Source of the DNA: Methylophaga sp. OBS4
Lineage (GTDB): Bacteria > Pseudomonadota > Gammaproteobacteria > Nitrosococcales > Methylophagaceae
Direction of reading: 5' to 3'
Assembly: GCF_026319305.1 (NCBI RefSeq)
Contig: NZ_JAPDMV010000007.1
Coordinates: 1-64,000, forward strand
Length of the DNA stretch: 64,000 nucleotides
This document shows, one piece after another, positions 27,959-37,037 of this stretch (positions are counted from its first letter, which is position 1; each line of letters begins with the position of its first letter). The translations under genes and the position numbers were made by a program. The notes beneath the pieces are model-generated. The model did no database searches, was not told the DNA's origin, and was given only the letters and a program-made list of their open reading frames with translations.

Positions 27959-29286
27959 TGAAATCAATACGTCTTTATCTGTTACTGGCCTTGCTGGCCA
28001 CGATCACACTGGTTAACTTTGTGTCGCTGTTACATGGCTACCAGTCCAGTATGGAAAAGGCGCAGCAGCTATTTGATTCACGCCTGGAAAGCACCGCCAG
28101 ACTGATAGCTTCGGCCAACTCAGAACAAGTCGAACAGCACCGTATCGCAGAACAACAGACGCCTTATACATATTTTCAAATTTGGGGCAGTGGCGGCAGA
28201 CAGTTACTGACCCGATCGAGAAACGCACCGGAACAGATTACCGGGGAGCTAGAACAGGGATTTCACGATATTAACCATGCCAGCTATCGCTGGCGTAATT
28301 TTGTATACCGTGATCAATATCTGAACCGTTGGATTGTAGTGGCTGAAAGGATCGATGTTCGCTATACGCTCGCTGAAGAAGTTGTATTGGAATCCTTACT
28401 GCCCATTGTGATGGCAATTCCTGTCTCAGCTTTAATTATATGGATAGCCGTCGGTATTGGCTTGAAGCCATTGCGTGATTTTGCTGAGCAGATTCGACGC
28501 AAGCGTGCCGATGATTTGAGTCCGATTGAACTGAAACGCATTCCCAAAGAACTGACTACCGTCGTCCATAATACCAATGCGTTGTTATTGCGCCTTGATG
28601 AAGCCTTTGAGCGGGAACAGCGGTTTTCTGCCGATGCGGCGCATGAACTGCGCACCCCCATCAGTGTGCTGAAAGTGCATTTGCATAATTTGCGTACCCG
28701 CCTGGGTAATCAGGATGAAGATCTGAACTTGCTCAGAGAAGGTGTTGAAAGAATGGGGCATCTGATTGAACAGATTCTGGCTTTATACCGTACTTCACCG
28801 GATCAGGCTGCAGTCAAATTTGAAGCCGTTGATTTGTACTCGTTGGCGCAAAACCTTATCGCCCGTGATTTTGATAACTTTGAGCGCAAGCAGCAAACCA
28901 TTGAATTGGAAGGTGAACATACCGTTATCAATGCTAATGCTTTCGCGCTGGAAACATTGCTGCACAACCTGTTAACTAATGCTAATAAATATACACCCGC
29001 GGGCGGGCAAATCTGCGTAGCGGTTAAAACCAAACCGGCAGGTTGCCTGCTGAGTGTGGAAGATTCCGGACCCGGTATCCCTGCACAACAACATCAACGT
29101 GTGTTTGAGCGTTTCTATAGGCTGCATGGTGATCAGCATTTCAGCGGTGTCATCGGTTGTGGTCTCGGCCTCACTATCGTCAAACATATTGTGGATTTGC
29201 ATCAGGGCCAAATCGAACTGGGGCAATCCCGCTTCGAACATGGTTTAAAAGTAACCGTTTATTTTCCGTCTGAGATCAAGGTTTGA
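27958..29286 (+). CDS. Sensor histidine kinase (QseC-like)
   Basis: A 442-residue two-TM kinase: N-terminal membrane segment (YLLLALLATITLVNF), periplasmic region, second TM (LLPIVMAIPVSALIIWIAVGIGL), HAMP-like linker, H-box AHELRTPIS, N-box LLHNLLTNANKYTP, and G-boxes SGPGIP and GCGLGLTIV. The sensed ligand may be iron, lipid or a self-made metabolite. Start overlaps the response regulator stop. Confidence 0.95.
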   Translation: MKSIRLYLLLALLATITLVNFVSLLHGYQSSMEKAQQLFDSRLESTARLIASANSEQVEQHRIAEQQTPYTYFQIWGSGGRQLLTRSRNAPEQITGELEQGFHDINHASYRWRNFVYRDQYLNRWIVVAERIDVRYTLAEEVVLESLLPIVMAIPVSALIIWIAVGIGLKPLRDFAEQIRRKRADDLSPIELKRIPKELTTVVHNTNALLLRLDEAFEREQRFSADAAHELRTPISVLKVHLHNLRTRLGNQDEDLNLLREGVERMGHLIEQILALYRTSPDQAAVKFEAVDLYSLAQNLIARDFDNFERKQQTIELEGEHTVINANAFALETLLHNLLTNANKYTPAGGQICVAVKTKPAGCLLSVEDSGPGIPAQQHQRVFERFYRLHGDQHFSGVIGCGLGLTIVKHIVDLHQGQIELGQSRFEHGLKVTVYFPSEIKV

Positions 29287-29609
29287 TGACTAGATTAAGT
29301 ATATTTATGCTCTGGATGATATTACCGACAGTTCTGTGGGCAGCCCCGCCAGTGATAGAAATCGAAATACGTGATCACCTTTTCTTTCCCGATGAAATCT
29401 GGATTCCGGCTGGTACCAAAGTCAAATTGCTGGTTAAAAATCTGGATCCCACCGCAGAGGAATTCGAAAGTTATGAGCTTAACCGTGAAAAAGTGATCGC
29501 CGGCCACAGTCAGGCAGTGATTTTTATTGGCCCCTTATCTCCCGGCACGTATCCGTTTTTTGGTGAATTTTTTCCCAAGACGGCTCAAGGCAAAGTGATT
29601 GTGGAGTAA
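29286..29609 (+). CDS. Periplasmic cupredoxin-domain protein (EfeO/P19-partner-like)
   Basis: A 107-residue exported protein (signal peptide ending near LWAAP) with one cupredoxin fold: VIEIEIRDHLFFPDEIWIPAGTKV, NLDPTAEEFES, and GTYPFFGEFFP. It lacks the usual Cys/His/Met blue-copper set, like the cupredoxin domains that accompany ferrous or ferric iron permeases. Adjacent FTR1 supports a role in iron oxidation/transfer. Start overlaps the kinase stop (TGATG). Confidence 0.82.
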   Translation: MTRLSIFMLWMILPTVLWAAPPVIEIEIRDHLFFPDEIWIPAGTKVKLLVKNLDPTAEEFESYELNREKVIAGHSQAVIFIGPLSPGTYPFFGEFFPKTAQGKVIVE

Positions 29610-29611
29610 AC

Positions 29612-30391
29612 ATGTTATTAAATGCTGTCATTATCATTTTGCGAGAAGTACTGGAAGCGTCCTTGATTATCAGTGTGTTTCTGGCTTTAAGTCAATTGCT
29701 GGAACGTAACCTCTGGTGGGTATTGTTTGCGATGCTGATGGGCATTGTCGGCGGTTTTGTCTACGCCTCCACCATCAGCCAGATCTCAGCGGCGCTGGAA
29801 GGGGTAGGGCAGGAAGTCGTCAATGCCTGCCTGCATACGCTTATCTATTTATCGTTACTGCTGTTTGTGGTCGCCGTACTGCATCCGCAAAATCCGCGCT
29901 GGCATCGAATCACACTGATTTCCATAATAGTGGCAGTTATTATTGCTATTGCCCGTGAAGGCTCAGAAATCATTCTCTATATCAGCGGTTTCATAGGCAT
30001 GCCCGAGCTATTACAGCCAGTATTACTTGGCGGGGCGGTAGGTGCGGGTATTGGCGTGAGTGTCGGGGTGTTTTTTTATTATCTGCTGGTGAATATGCAC
30101 CCACGCTATGGCCTCTGGTTGGGTTATTTCATTCTGCTGCTGGTCGCGGGCAGCATGATGTCTCAGGCGGTTGAGTTTCTGATCCAGGCTGATTTTATTA
30201 CTGTCACCGCACCGGCCTGGGACAGCTCAGGCTGGATCAGTGAACACTCGGCAGCCGGCCAATTACTTTATGCGTTGATTGGTTACGAAGCAACACCGGC
30301 ACCGGTTCAGGTGGTGGTCTATTTTAGTAGCATCGGCCTGTTATTGTTGCTCTCCGCCATCAGTTTTTATCGCCACCGCAGGAGCAATTGA
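29612..30391 (+). CDS. FTR1 family iron permease
   Basis: A 259-residue seven-TM permease. The two iron-passage motifs are REVLEASLI (residues 10-18) and IAREGSEIILYISGF, both of the REGLE type. FTR1 proteins transport Fe3+ across the inner membrane after oxidation. The gene starts 3 bp after the cupredoxin. It is slightly shorter than EfeU. Iron specificity is family knowledge; no EfeB peroxidase is encoded here. Confidence 0.92.
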   Translation: MLLNAVIIILREVLEASLIISVFLALSQLLERNLWWVLFAMLMGIVGGFVYASTISQISAALEGVGQEVVNACLHTLIYLSLLLFVVAVLHPQNPRWHRITLISIIVAVIIAIAREGSEIILYISGFIGMPELLQPVLLGGAVGAGIGVSVGVFFYYLLVNMHPRYGLWLGYFILLLVAGSMMSQAVEFLIQADFITVTAPAWDSSGWISEHSAAGQLLYALIGYEATPAPVQVVVYFSSIGLLLLLSAISFYRHRRSN

Positions 30392-30394
30392 GTC

Positions 30395-31093
30395 ATGGTG
30401 ACTTGGGTATATAGATTCAAATTTGTTTTTACGGTTTGTTTTATTGTTGTCAGTAGCGCATTGCAAGCGGATGGTTCGGCTATAGACAAGATTTATCATC
30501 CATATGTACAACCGCTGGAAAGAGAAATCGAGTGGCGAATGGTCGGTGCCGATGGCGATCATAAACAACGTCTGGGTTTGGGTAAATCGCTGTCAGATCG
30601 GCTGTTCGTTGAGGGGTATCTGATCGCTGAAGAGCAGGGGGACACCTTTCGTTTGAGTGCTTATGAAATTGAAGCGAAATGGCAGCTCACAGAGCAGGGT
30701 GAATATGCCATCGACTGGGGCCTGCTGACTGAACTGGAGAAAGCGCATAAAGAGAATGAATGGGAACTGGCAACGGCGTTATTGATGGAGAAAGAATGGG
30801 GGCGCTGGGTCGGCACAGCTAATTTATGGCTCAAATATGAATGGGGGGATGAGATTAAAGACGAGATCGAAACGGCCCTGGGATTACAGACACGTTATCG
30901 TCTTTCGCCACAGTTTGAACCGGCACTCGAATTGTATGCGGGCCAGAATACCCGCGCACTGGGCCCGGTGGTAATGGGTGATGTGCGTTTTACTGCCGGT
31001 AAAAAACTGCACTGGGAAACCGGCGTATTGCTCGGACTGGACAGCAAGACGCCGGGGGCGACCTTGCGGTTCCTGGCCGAATACGAGTTCTAG
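30395..31093 (+). CDS. Putative outer-membrane beta-barrel protein
   Basis: A 232-residue protein with a signal peptide (to about residue 27, SALQA). It has short alternating strands (RMVGADGDHKQRLGLGKSL; FRLSAYEIEAKWQLTEQGEYAIDWGLLTELE) and ends in aromatic TLRFLAEYEF, the C-terminal Phe signature of outer-membrane barrels. It closes the iron operon, 4 bp after FTR1. I do not know its family; a porin or iron-sensing role is possible. Confidence 0.65.
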   Translation: MVTWVYRFKFVFTVCFIVVSSALQADGSAIDKIYHPYVQPLEREIEWRMVGADGDHKQRLGLGKSLSDRLFVEGYLIAEEQGDTFRLSAYEIEAKWQLTEQGEYAIDWGLLTELEKAHKENEWELATALLMEKEWGRWVGTANLWLKYEWGDEIKDEIETALGLQTRYRLSPQFEPALELYAGQNTRALGPVVMGDVRFTAGKKLHWETGVLLGLDSKTPGATLRFLAEYEF

Positions 31094-31136
31094 CGGAGCT
31101 GTCGGGCTACCTGTCCGATCAAGGTAACAGCAGGGT

Positions 31137-31153
31137 GTTAAGCTTGACTTAAT
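31137..31153 (+). promoter_or_regulatory. Second PmrA/QseB-like operator
   Basis: GTTAAG, five bases (CTTGA), CTTAAT: matches YTTAAK-N5-YTTAAK except the first base. It shares the core TTAAGCTTG with the site at 22952-22968. It lies 46 bp before the methyltransferase/heavy-metal RND operon, suggesting the same regulator could control both. Confidence 0.5.
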
Positions 31154-31198
31154 TTAACTTCGCCACAATCAGGCTGACTTAAATGCTGAAGGTCAGCC

Positions 31199-31876
31199 AT
31201 GAAATCACTGCAACAAAACAAGGAACTCGAGTTTTCGAGCAAGTACGACCAGGTTCACGCCTTGTCCTATTTCGTCAAACATGAAAATAGCTTCTGGCGA
31301 CGGCTGTCGAACAAGCGGGAGCAGCATCTTGCCCGCAAGGCATTGCACCTTGCCGGCAATCCCCATTCGGTGCTGGATCTGCCTTGTGGCACCGGCCGGT
31401 TCTGGTCGATGCTGGCCGAGCGCCCTGATCGCGAAATCCATGCCTGCGATTACAGCCAAGAGATGATCAATACCGGGCTGCAATACCGACCGGCTGAACT
31501 GGTTGATAGGGTGAGTACATTCCAGGCCTCGGCATTTTCTCTGCCAGTGGAGGATGGTTTTGTCGACACCGTGTTCTGTATACGGTTGCTGCACCACATC
31601 GGCGACCATGACGATCGCATGCATATCCTGCGTGAGTTTCATCGCGTGGCCCGCGACACGGTCATTGTGTCCCTATGGGTAGACGGTAATATCAGGTCAT
31701 GGAAACGCAAACGGCTGGAACGGAAGCGAGACAAGCGCCCTTACCAAAACCGATTCGTGATTCCACGAACTGTCATCGAGTCCGAAATGAAACTGGCCGG
31801 TTTCGAGATAACAGCACGGCTCGATTTCATACCGTTTATGTCAATGTGGCGTTTTTACATACTAAAAAAATGCTGA
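31199..31876 (+). CDS. Class I SAM methyltransferase
   Basis: A 225-residue methyltransferase (type 11/25): motif I VLDLPCGTGRFW, ACDYSQEMI, and VFCIRLLHHIGDH, with a basic C-terminal region (WKRKRLERKRDKRPYQ). It precedes a metal RND pump, overlapping the adaptor start, so it may act in the same stress response. The substrate is unknown. Codon usage here looks richer in GC than that of the preceding genes. Confidence 0.82.
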   Translation: MKSLQQNKELEFSSKYDQVHALSYFVKHENSFWRRLSNKREQHLARKALHLAGNPHSVLDLPCGTGRFWSMLAERPDREIHACDYSQEMINTGLQYRPAELVDRVSTFQASAFSLPVEDGFVDTVFCIRLLHHIGDHDDRMHILREFHRVARDTVIVSLWVDGNIRSWKRKRLERKRDKRPYQNRFVIPRTVIESEMKLAGFEITARLDFIPFMSMWRFYILKKC

Positions 31877-32976
31877 GCCAACTCATGGAGAATACCGTGG
31901 TGCGTTATCTAGTAGTTGTTGGACTGTACCTGCTCTCGCCACTGGCCGGGGCTTTTTCACTTAGCGACGCCGAAATACGCAACCTCGGCATAGAACTGGC
32001 CGTGCCCAAGTCTGCGTCCCAGTCCCTTAGCGATCATTACCCGGCCAAGGTTGCCGTCCCCAACACCTCGCTGCATGTCGTGCATGCGCCGCAGGAAGGC
32101 ATCATCGTCAACATGCTGGTCGCTGAGGGTGATGTGGTCGAACAGGGACAATTGCTGGCAACCCTGAACAGCCCGCAACTACTGATGCTGCAAAGCGATT
32201 ATTTGCAAGCCTATAGCCTGCTGCGGCAACTCCGGGAAGATATGCAGCGGGACAAGCAGTTGTATGAGGAAGGCATCATCGCCGAACGCCGTTACCTGCA
32301 GTCGAAAACCCGCTACCAGCAGCAACAGACTAATGTCGACAGCTATGCCAAGACCCTGCACCTGTCCGGTATGTCCGATGAAGATGTGAACAAGCTGGCC
32401 AGTGGCCGCCTGCTCGACAGCACACTCAATATCCATGCACCGTCAACGGGGGTGGTGATGCAGCAGCAGGCCTTTGCCGGTCAACGTGTCAGCGCCGCCG
32501 ATCCGCTGTACCAACTGGCGGACTTATCCATACTGTGGCTAGAGATCCATGTGCCGCTGGCCATTGCCAGACAGACCGAAAAAAATGACCAGGTGCTCAC
32601 CTGTGAACGCAATATTACCGCTACTGTGACGACAATAGGCAGGCAGGTACACGAGGTGGATCAAGGCGTGCTGGTGCGGGCGGTCGTCAGCGAAAATACC
32701 GACATGCTGACACCGGGCGAATTCACCCAGGTATGCTTCGTCATGAATGAACAGGTCTCGCTGTACATCGTGCCCAGAAATGCCCTGTTTCGTTACCAGG
32801 ACACCCCGTCGGTATTCCTGATCCGCAATGGTGAGGTTACGTTGCTGCCGGTGGAAGTGGCCAGCGAACAGGAAGAAACCCTGATTATCAAGGCCGAGAT
32901 GGCGCAGGACAGCCGGATAGTTATCAGCGGCACCGCCGCGCTGAAAGCGGCCTGGATGGATCAGGAAGGGAATTGA
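31870..32976 (+). CDS. RND adaptor (CusB/CzcB-like membrane fusion protein)
   Basis: A 368-residue periplasmic adaptor with a signal-like N-terminus (VVRYLVVVGLYLLSPLAGA). Lipoyl half-motifs are APQEGIIVNMLVAEGDVVEQGQLLATL and NIHAPSTGVVMQQQAFAGQRVSAADPL. ATG 31870 overlaps the methyltransferase stop (ATGCTGA); ATG 31885 is an alternative. No obvious Met- or His-rich N-terminal metal-binding region is seen. It pairs with the pump downstream. Confidence 0.85.
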   Translation: MLSQLMENTVVRYLVVVGLYLLSPLAGAFSLSDAEIRNLGIELAVPKSASQSLSDHYPAKVAVPNTSLHVVHAPQEGIIVNMLVAEGDVVEQGQLLATLNSPQLLMLQSDYLQAYSLLRQLREDMQRDKQLYEEGIIAERRYLQSKTRYQQQQTNVDSYAKTLHLSGMSDEDVNKLASGRLLDSTLNIHAPSTGVVMQQQAFAGQRVSAADPLYQLADLSILWLEIHVPLAIARQTEKNDQVLTCERNITATVTTIGRQVHEVDQGVLVRAVVSENTDMLTPGEFTQVCFVMNEQVSLYIVPRNALFRYQDTPSVFLIRNGEVTLLPVEVASEQEETLIIKAEMAQDSRIVISGTAALKAAWMDQEGN

Positions 32977-32980
32977 TTAC

Positions 32981-35900
32981 ATGATTCTGGACGCCCTGAT
33001 TCGCTTCTCCCTCAGCCAGCGATTGTTGATGCTGCTGGCTGTGTTCGCGCTGGCCGGCCTCGGCTGGAGGGCATTCAATCTGACACCTATTGACGCCTTT
33101 CCCGATGTGTCGACTACCCAGGTTAAGATCATTCTCAAGGCATCTGGCATGACCCCGGAAGAGGTGGAAACCCGCATTACCGCGCTGGTCGAGGTAGAAA
33201 TGCTGGGCATACCGAAGCAGCGCATGCTGCGTTCCATCGTCAAGTATGGCCTGACCGATATCACTGTCGATTTCGAGGAAGGCACTGATATTTACTGGGC
33301 GCGCCAGCAGGTTGCCGAGCGCCTGGGTGCTATCCGTGATGTGCTGCCAGAGGGGCTCGAGGGCGGGTTGGCGCCGATGACCACACCGCTGGGCGAGATG
33401 TTCATGTTTACCGTCAACAGTGAACGCATGTCGCTGACGGAGCGGCGGGAATTGCTGGACTGGGTGATCAGGCCGGCTCTGCGCAGTGTACCAGGCGTGG
33501 CCGACGTCAACTCGCTGGGCGGTAGGGTCAAAACCTTCGAGGTGGTGCCGAATCTGCAGCGCATGGCGGCGATGAATATCTCACTTGCGGATATTGAGGC
33601 TGCGGTTGCCGACAACAACCGTAACGACGGCTCCGGTCGCATCAGTGAAGGCGAGGAAGTGCTGTTGGTTCGTGCGCAGGGTAGCATACAGCAGATCGAG
33701 GATCTGAACCGGATCGTGGTCAAATCCGATTATGCCGAGCAGGTATTGCTGCCTCAGGTCGCCAATATCCGCATCGGTGCGTTGACCCGTTACGGTGCCG
33801 TCAGCAAGGATGGCCGGGGTGAAGCAGTACAGGGGCTGGTGCTGGGCCTGCGCGGCGCCAATGCGAAACAGGTCATCCAGGGTATCGAGGCAAGACTGGA
33901 TAAGCTCAAGCCATCGCTGCCGGAGGACGTTACCATTGACGTGTTCTACAACCGCGGTGAACTGGTTTCCGATGCGATTCATACCGTTACCAAGGCGCTG
34001 ATGGAAGCGGTGGTGCTAGTCTTGCTGTTGTTGCTGCTGTTCCTGGGTAATCTGCGCGCAGCCATCACCGTGGCACTGGTGCTACCGCTGGCGGCAATGG
34101 TGACTTTCATCCTGATGCGTCAGTTTAACCTGTCCGCCAACCTGATGAGTCTGGGCGGCCTGACCATTGCCATCGGCATGCTGGTCGATGCCGCAGTCGT
34201 GGTAGTGGAAAATGTAGTTTCGCAACTTACAGACAAAAAACGAGCGGCCGTGTTGCCGAGGCTGCATCTGATTTACCGTGCCGTCAAGGATGTTGCCGTG
34301 CCTGTCACATCGGGCATTGTCATCATTATCATCGTGTTCCTGCCACTGTTGACCCTGCAGGGACTGGAAGGCAAGCTGTTCATTCCGGTCGCCCTCACCA
34401 TTGTGTTCGCGCTGGCTGGGTCCCTGCTGCTTTCGCTTACCGTGATCCCGGTGCTGGCCTCGTTCCTGTTGACCCGGGTGTCGCATGAAGAGCCCTGGCT
34501 GCCGAGGATGCTCAAGCGACTGTACGAACCGGTTCTGGACTGGTCATTGTCCCATGGGGCCTGGATTATCGGCATCGCGGTTGCGTTGCTGATTGCCGCC
34601 GGCGTTCTCTATACCCAGGTCGGCAAAACCTTCATGCCGACGATGGATGAGGGTGACTTGATCGTGCAACTGGAAAAACTCCCTTCCATTTCACTGGAAC
34701 AGTCCGTCGATATCGACCGGCGCGTGCAGCAGGCTTTACTGGAACGTGTGCCCGACATTACCGGCATTGTCGCCCGCACCGGGGCCGACGAACTGGGCCT
34801 GGATCCGATGGGGCTCAATGAAACCGATACCTTTCTTGTTCTCAAGCCACGTGAGCAGTGGCAAAGTGCCGACAAGGAAGTATTGAAGCAGCGGATCCGT
34901 GAGGTTCTCGACGGTTTCCCCGGGTTGATCTATGGTTTCACCCAGCCGATTGAAATGCGGGTGTCCGAAATGCTGACCGGTGTGCGTGGCGACCTCGCCA
35001 TCAAGGTATTCGGCGAAGATGGTCATCAACTCAGTGAACTGGCCAACCGCATCGTGGGCCTCGTTTCCACTATCGATGGCGCGGATGATGTCATCACCAC
35101 ACAGACAGAGGGCGCCCAGTATTACCAGCTCGAAATTGACGAGCTTGCTATCGGCCGGCTCGGGCTGACGGTCGAAGAAGTGTTGCCGCAACTTCGCCTG
35201 CTTATTGAAGGCCGGCAAGTCGGCACCGTATACCAGTCCGCAAGGCGCTATCCACTGGTGATAAAAGGCGAGCAAGCCATGCGACGCTCGGCGGCTGCCT
35301 TCGCCGGCAGTCGCCTTGTGGTGAGTGAGAACCGCCGCATCGCGGTTTCCGATATTGCCAGTCTTAAACGGGTGGAAGGCCCGGTTGCAACCAAGCGTGA
35401 ACAAGGCCAACGCATGGCCGTAGTCGTGGCGAATGTCAGCAACCGCGACCTGGTCAGTTTTGTTGAGGAGGCCCAGCGACTGGTCAATGAGACGATTGAA
35501 TTGCCGGTCGGTTACAGCCTGTCATGGGGTGGCCAGTTCGAGAACCAGCAACGCGCCGCCAAGCGCCTGATGATCGTCATTCCGGTCGCACTGGTACTGA
35601 TTTTCCTGCTGTTGTTTTCGACCTTCCATTCACTGCGGCAGGCAACGTTGGTAATGAGCAATGTGCCGTTTGCGATGGTCGGCGGCATCGCGGCCCTGTG
35701 GGTGACTGGGGAATACATGTCCGTACCCGCCTCGGTTGGCTTTATCGCGCTTCTGGGCATTGCCGTACTCAACGGCGTGGTCATGGTGACTTACTTCAAT
35801 GATTTGCTGGCCAGGGGCATGAAAGTCGGCGATGCCGTCAGAGAGGGCGCGTTGAGACGTTTGCGCCCGGTCTTGATGACAGCGACCATAGCCGCGTTCG

Positions 35901-36055
35901 GCTTGGTGCCCCTGCTGTTTGCCAGCGGGCCCGGTTCCGAAATTCAGCGACCACTCGCCATTGTTGTGATCGGCGGCCTCGTCAGTGCCACTCTGCTGAC
36001 GCTGGTATTGCTGCCGCTTTTATTCAGGCGCTTTGGCGTAGTAAAAATGCAGTGA
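32981..36055 (+). CDS. Heavy-metal RND pump, CusA/CzcA family
   Basis: A 1,024-residue HME-RND inner-membrane pump. The TM4 signature is TIAIGMLVDAAVVVVEN, closer to CusA (AIGxMxDAA) than to CzcA (DFGxxxDG). The CusA methionine triad is not kept: by eye alignment the three positions are not Met. In the pore region it has RVSEMLTGVRGDLAIKVFG, CzcA-like. Metal specificity therefore cannot be read from the sequence. No outer-membrane channel gene accompanies it. Confidence 0.9.
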   Translation: MILDALIRFSLSQRLLMLLAVFALAGLGWRAFNLTPIDAFPDVSTTQVKIILKASGMTPEEVETRITALVEVEMLGIPKQRMLRSIVKYGLTDITVDFEEGTDIYWARQQVAERLGAIRDVLPEGLEGGLAPMTTPLGEMFMFTVNSERMSLTERRELLDWVIRPALRSVPGVADVNSLGGRVKTFEVVPNLQRMAAMNISLADIEAAVADNNRNDGSGRISEGEEVLLVRAQGSIQQIEDLNRIVVKSDYAEQVLLPQVANIRIGALTRYGAVSKDGRGEAVQGLVLGLRGANAKQVIQGIEARLDKLKPSLPEDVTIDVFYNRGELVSDAIHTVTKALMEAVVLVLLLLLLFLGNLRAAITVALVLPLAAMVTFILMRQFNLSANLMSLGGLTIAIGMLVDAAVVVVENVVSQLTDKKRAAVLPRLHLIYRAVKDVAVPVTSGIVIIIIVFLPLLTLQGLEGKLFIPVALTIVFALAGSLLLSLTVIPVLASFLLTRVSHEEPWLPRMLKRLYEPVLDWSLSHGAWIIGIAVALLIAAGVLYTQVGKTFMPTMDEGDLIVQLEKLPSISLEQSVDIDRRVQQALLERVPDITGIVARTGADELGLDPMGLNETDTFLVLKPREQWQSADKEVLKQRIREVLDGFPGLIYGFTQPIEMRVSEMLTGVRGDLAIKVFGEDGHQLSELANRIVGLVSTIDGADDVITTQTEGAQYYQLEIDELAIGRLGLTVEEVLPQLRLLIEGRQVGTVYQSARRYPLVIKGEQAMRRSAAAFAGSRLVVSENRRIAVSDIASLKRVEGPVATKREQGQRMAVVVANVSNRDLVSFVEEAQRLVNETIELPVGYSLSWGGQFENQQRAAKRLMIVIPVALVLIFLLLFSTFHSLRQATLVMSNVPFAMVGGIAALWVTGEYMSVPASVGFIALLGIAVLNGVVMVTYFNDLLARGMKVGDAVREGALRRLRPVLMTATIAAFGLVPLLFASGPGSEIQRPLAIVVIGGLVSATLLTLVLLPLLFRRFGVVKMQ

Positions 36056-36064
36056 GGCTATGAA

Positions 36065-36361
36065 ATGAAAATACTTCTGACTCTGATCGTAACCCCTGTG
36101 TTGGAACAAAGCCTGACGGACTGGCTGTTGGTGCATCCGCAAATAGAAGGTTTTACCTCGCATACGGCTTTCGGACATGGGGGGCATCATGCCCTGACGA
36201 TTGCGGAGCAGGTTAGCGGACGTCGCAAGCAGATCGTGTTCTGGCTGGAGATGGAACAGGCACTGGCTGAAGAAGTACTTGTGCAACTGAAGCTGGATTT
36301 CGCCGGCAGCGAGTTGCATTACTGGCAAATACCATTAAACGCTCACGGTGTACTGAACTGA
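36065..36361 (+). CDS. DUF3240 family protein
   Basis: A 98-residue protein of DUF3240, small ferredoxin-like/PII-like proteins often encoded after heavy-metal RND pumps. TLIVTPVLEQSLTDWLLVHP and the HGGHHA loop, with potential metal-binding histidines around residues 34-42, are diagnostic. Ten bp after the pump gene, it is the end of the operon. Possibly a regulator or metal sensor of the pump. Confidence 0.85.
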   Translation: MKILLTLIVTPVLEQSLTDWLLVHPQIEGFTSHTAFGHGGHHALTIAEQVSGRRKQIVFWLEMEQALAEEVLVQLKLDFAGSELHYWQIPLNAHGVLN

Positions 36362-36363
36362 AG

Positions 36364-37023
36364 CTAGTCCACGGCCTCCATTTGCATACGCCTGGTCAGA
36401 TTGCTCCACAAGGATAGCCTGGATGCATCCCCGACGCGTTGACCTTCACCACGGGATTTAGCCAGCCACAAACCGGTACCGTTAAAGCTGTAAACCGGCA
36501 CCAGATCATTACGCTTGCTGGCCGGTTTGATGTCGGTAATCAAATTGTCCAGTACCAGTGGTACCGCACGTTTGTTCTCAAAATAGGTCAACACCATGTG
36601 CGCCTGATTAATTTCGACCGCTTTAACATAGGTGAGGCGCAGTTTGTTTTCATCTATGCCTAACTCCTTGAGCGTGAAGTACTTGGCGATGGAATAATCC
36701 TCACAGTCACCCGCGCCGATGGAGAGCATTTCCAGCGGTGTTGCCCAATAATCATTTTCCTTCCACAAGCTGAGATCGTCGATAAACATAACGTTGGAAT
36801 TGAAGAACTGGTTGACTGCCTCGAGCTTCTCCATTTCTGACAAATCCTGACTTTGGACCACTAAATCACGCCAGCCCTCCACCCGTTGCCGGGCAAAGCG
36901 GTTGTATTTACCTTCAATCTTGTCCAGCAATTGTTCGCTGATATTGAACTCCGCCAGTAAGGGCAGAGACAATAGCAGGCAAGCCGAAAGCAAACCGATT
37001 GTGAGGTGACGATAATTGAGCAT
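36364..37023 (-). CDS. lapG: Periplasmic cysteine protease LapG
   Basis: A 219-residue bacterial transglutaminase-like cysteine protease with signal peptide (to about residue 24, LLAEF). The triad is visible: Cys in GAGDCEDYS, His in AHMVLTYF and Asp in PLVLDNL. In Pseudomonas, LapG cleaves the biofilm adhesin LapA unless held by LapD. It lies 14 bp after lapD on the same strand, so the pair is co-expressed. Confidence 0.95.
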   Translation of the reverse strand: MLNYRHLTIGLLSACLLLSLPLLAEFNISEQLLDKIEGKYNRFARQRVEGWRDLVVQSQDLSEMEKLEAVNQFFNSNVMFIDDLSLWKENDYWATPLEMLSIGAGDCEDYSIAKYFTLKELGIDENKLRLTYVKAVEINQAHMVLTYFENKRAVPLVLDNLITDIKPASKRNDLVPVYSFNGTGLWLAKSRGEGQRVGDASRLSLWSNLTRRMQMEAVD

Positions 37024-37037
37024 GAGCCTTGTTCGGC

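Noticed and set aside
31095-31125. Possible second degenerate copy of the 21614-21658 repeat (CTGTCGGG...CTGTCCGA)
   Set aside because: Only a short partial similarity; the second arm does not pair.
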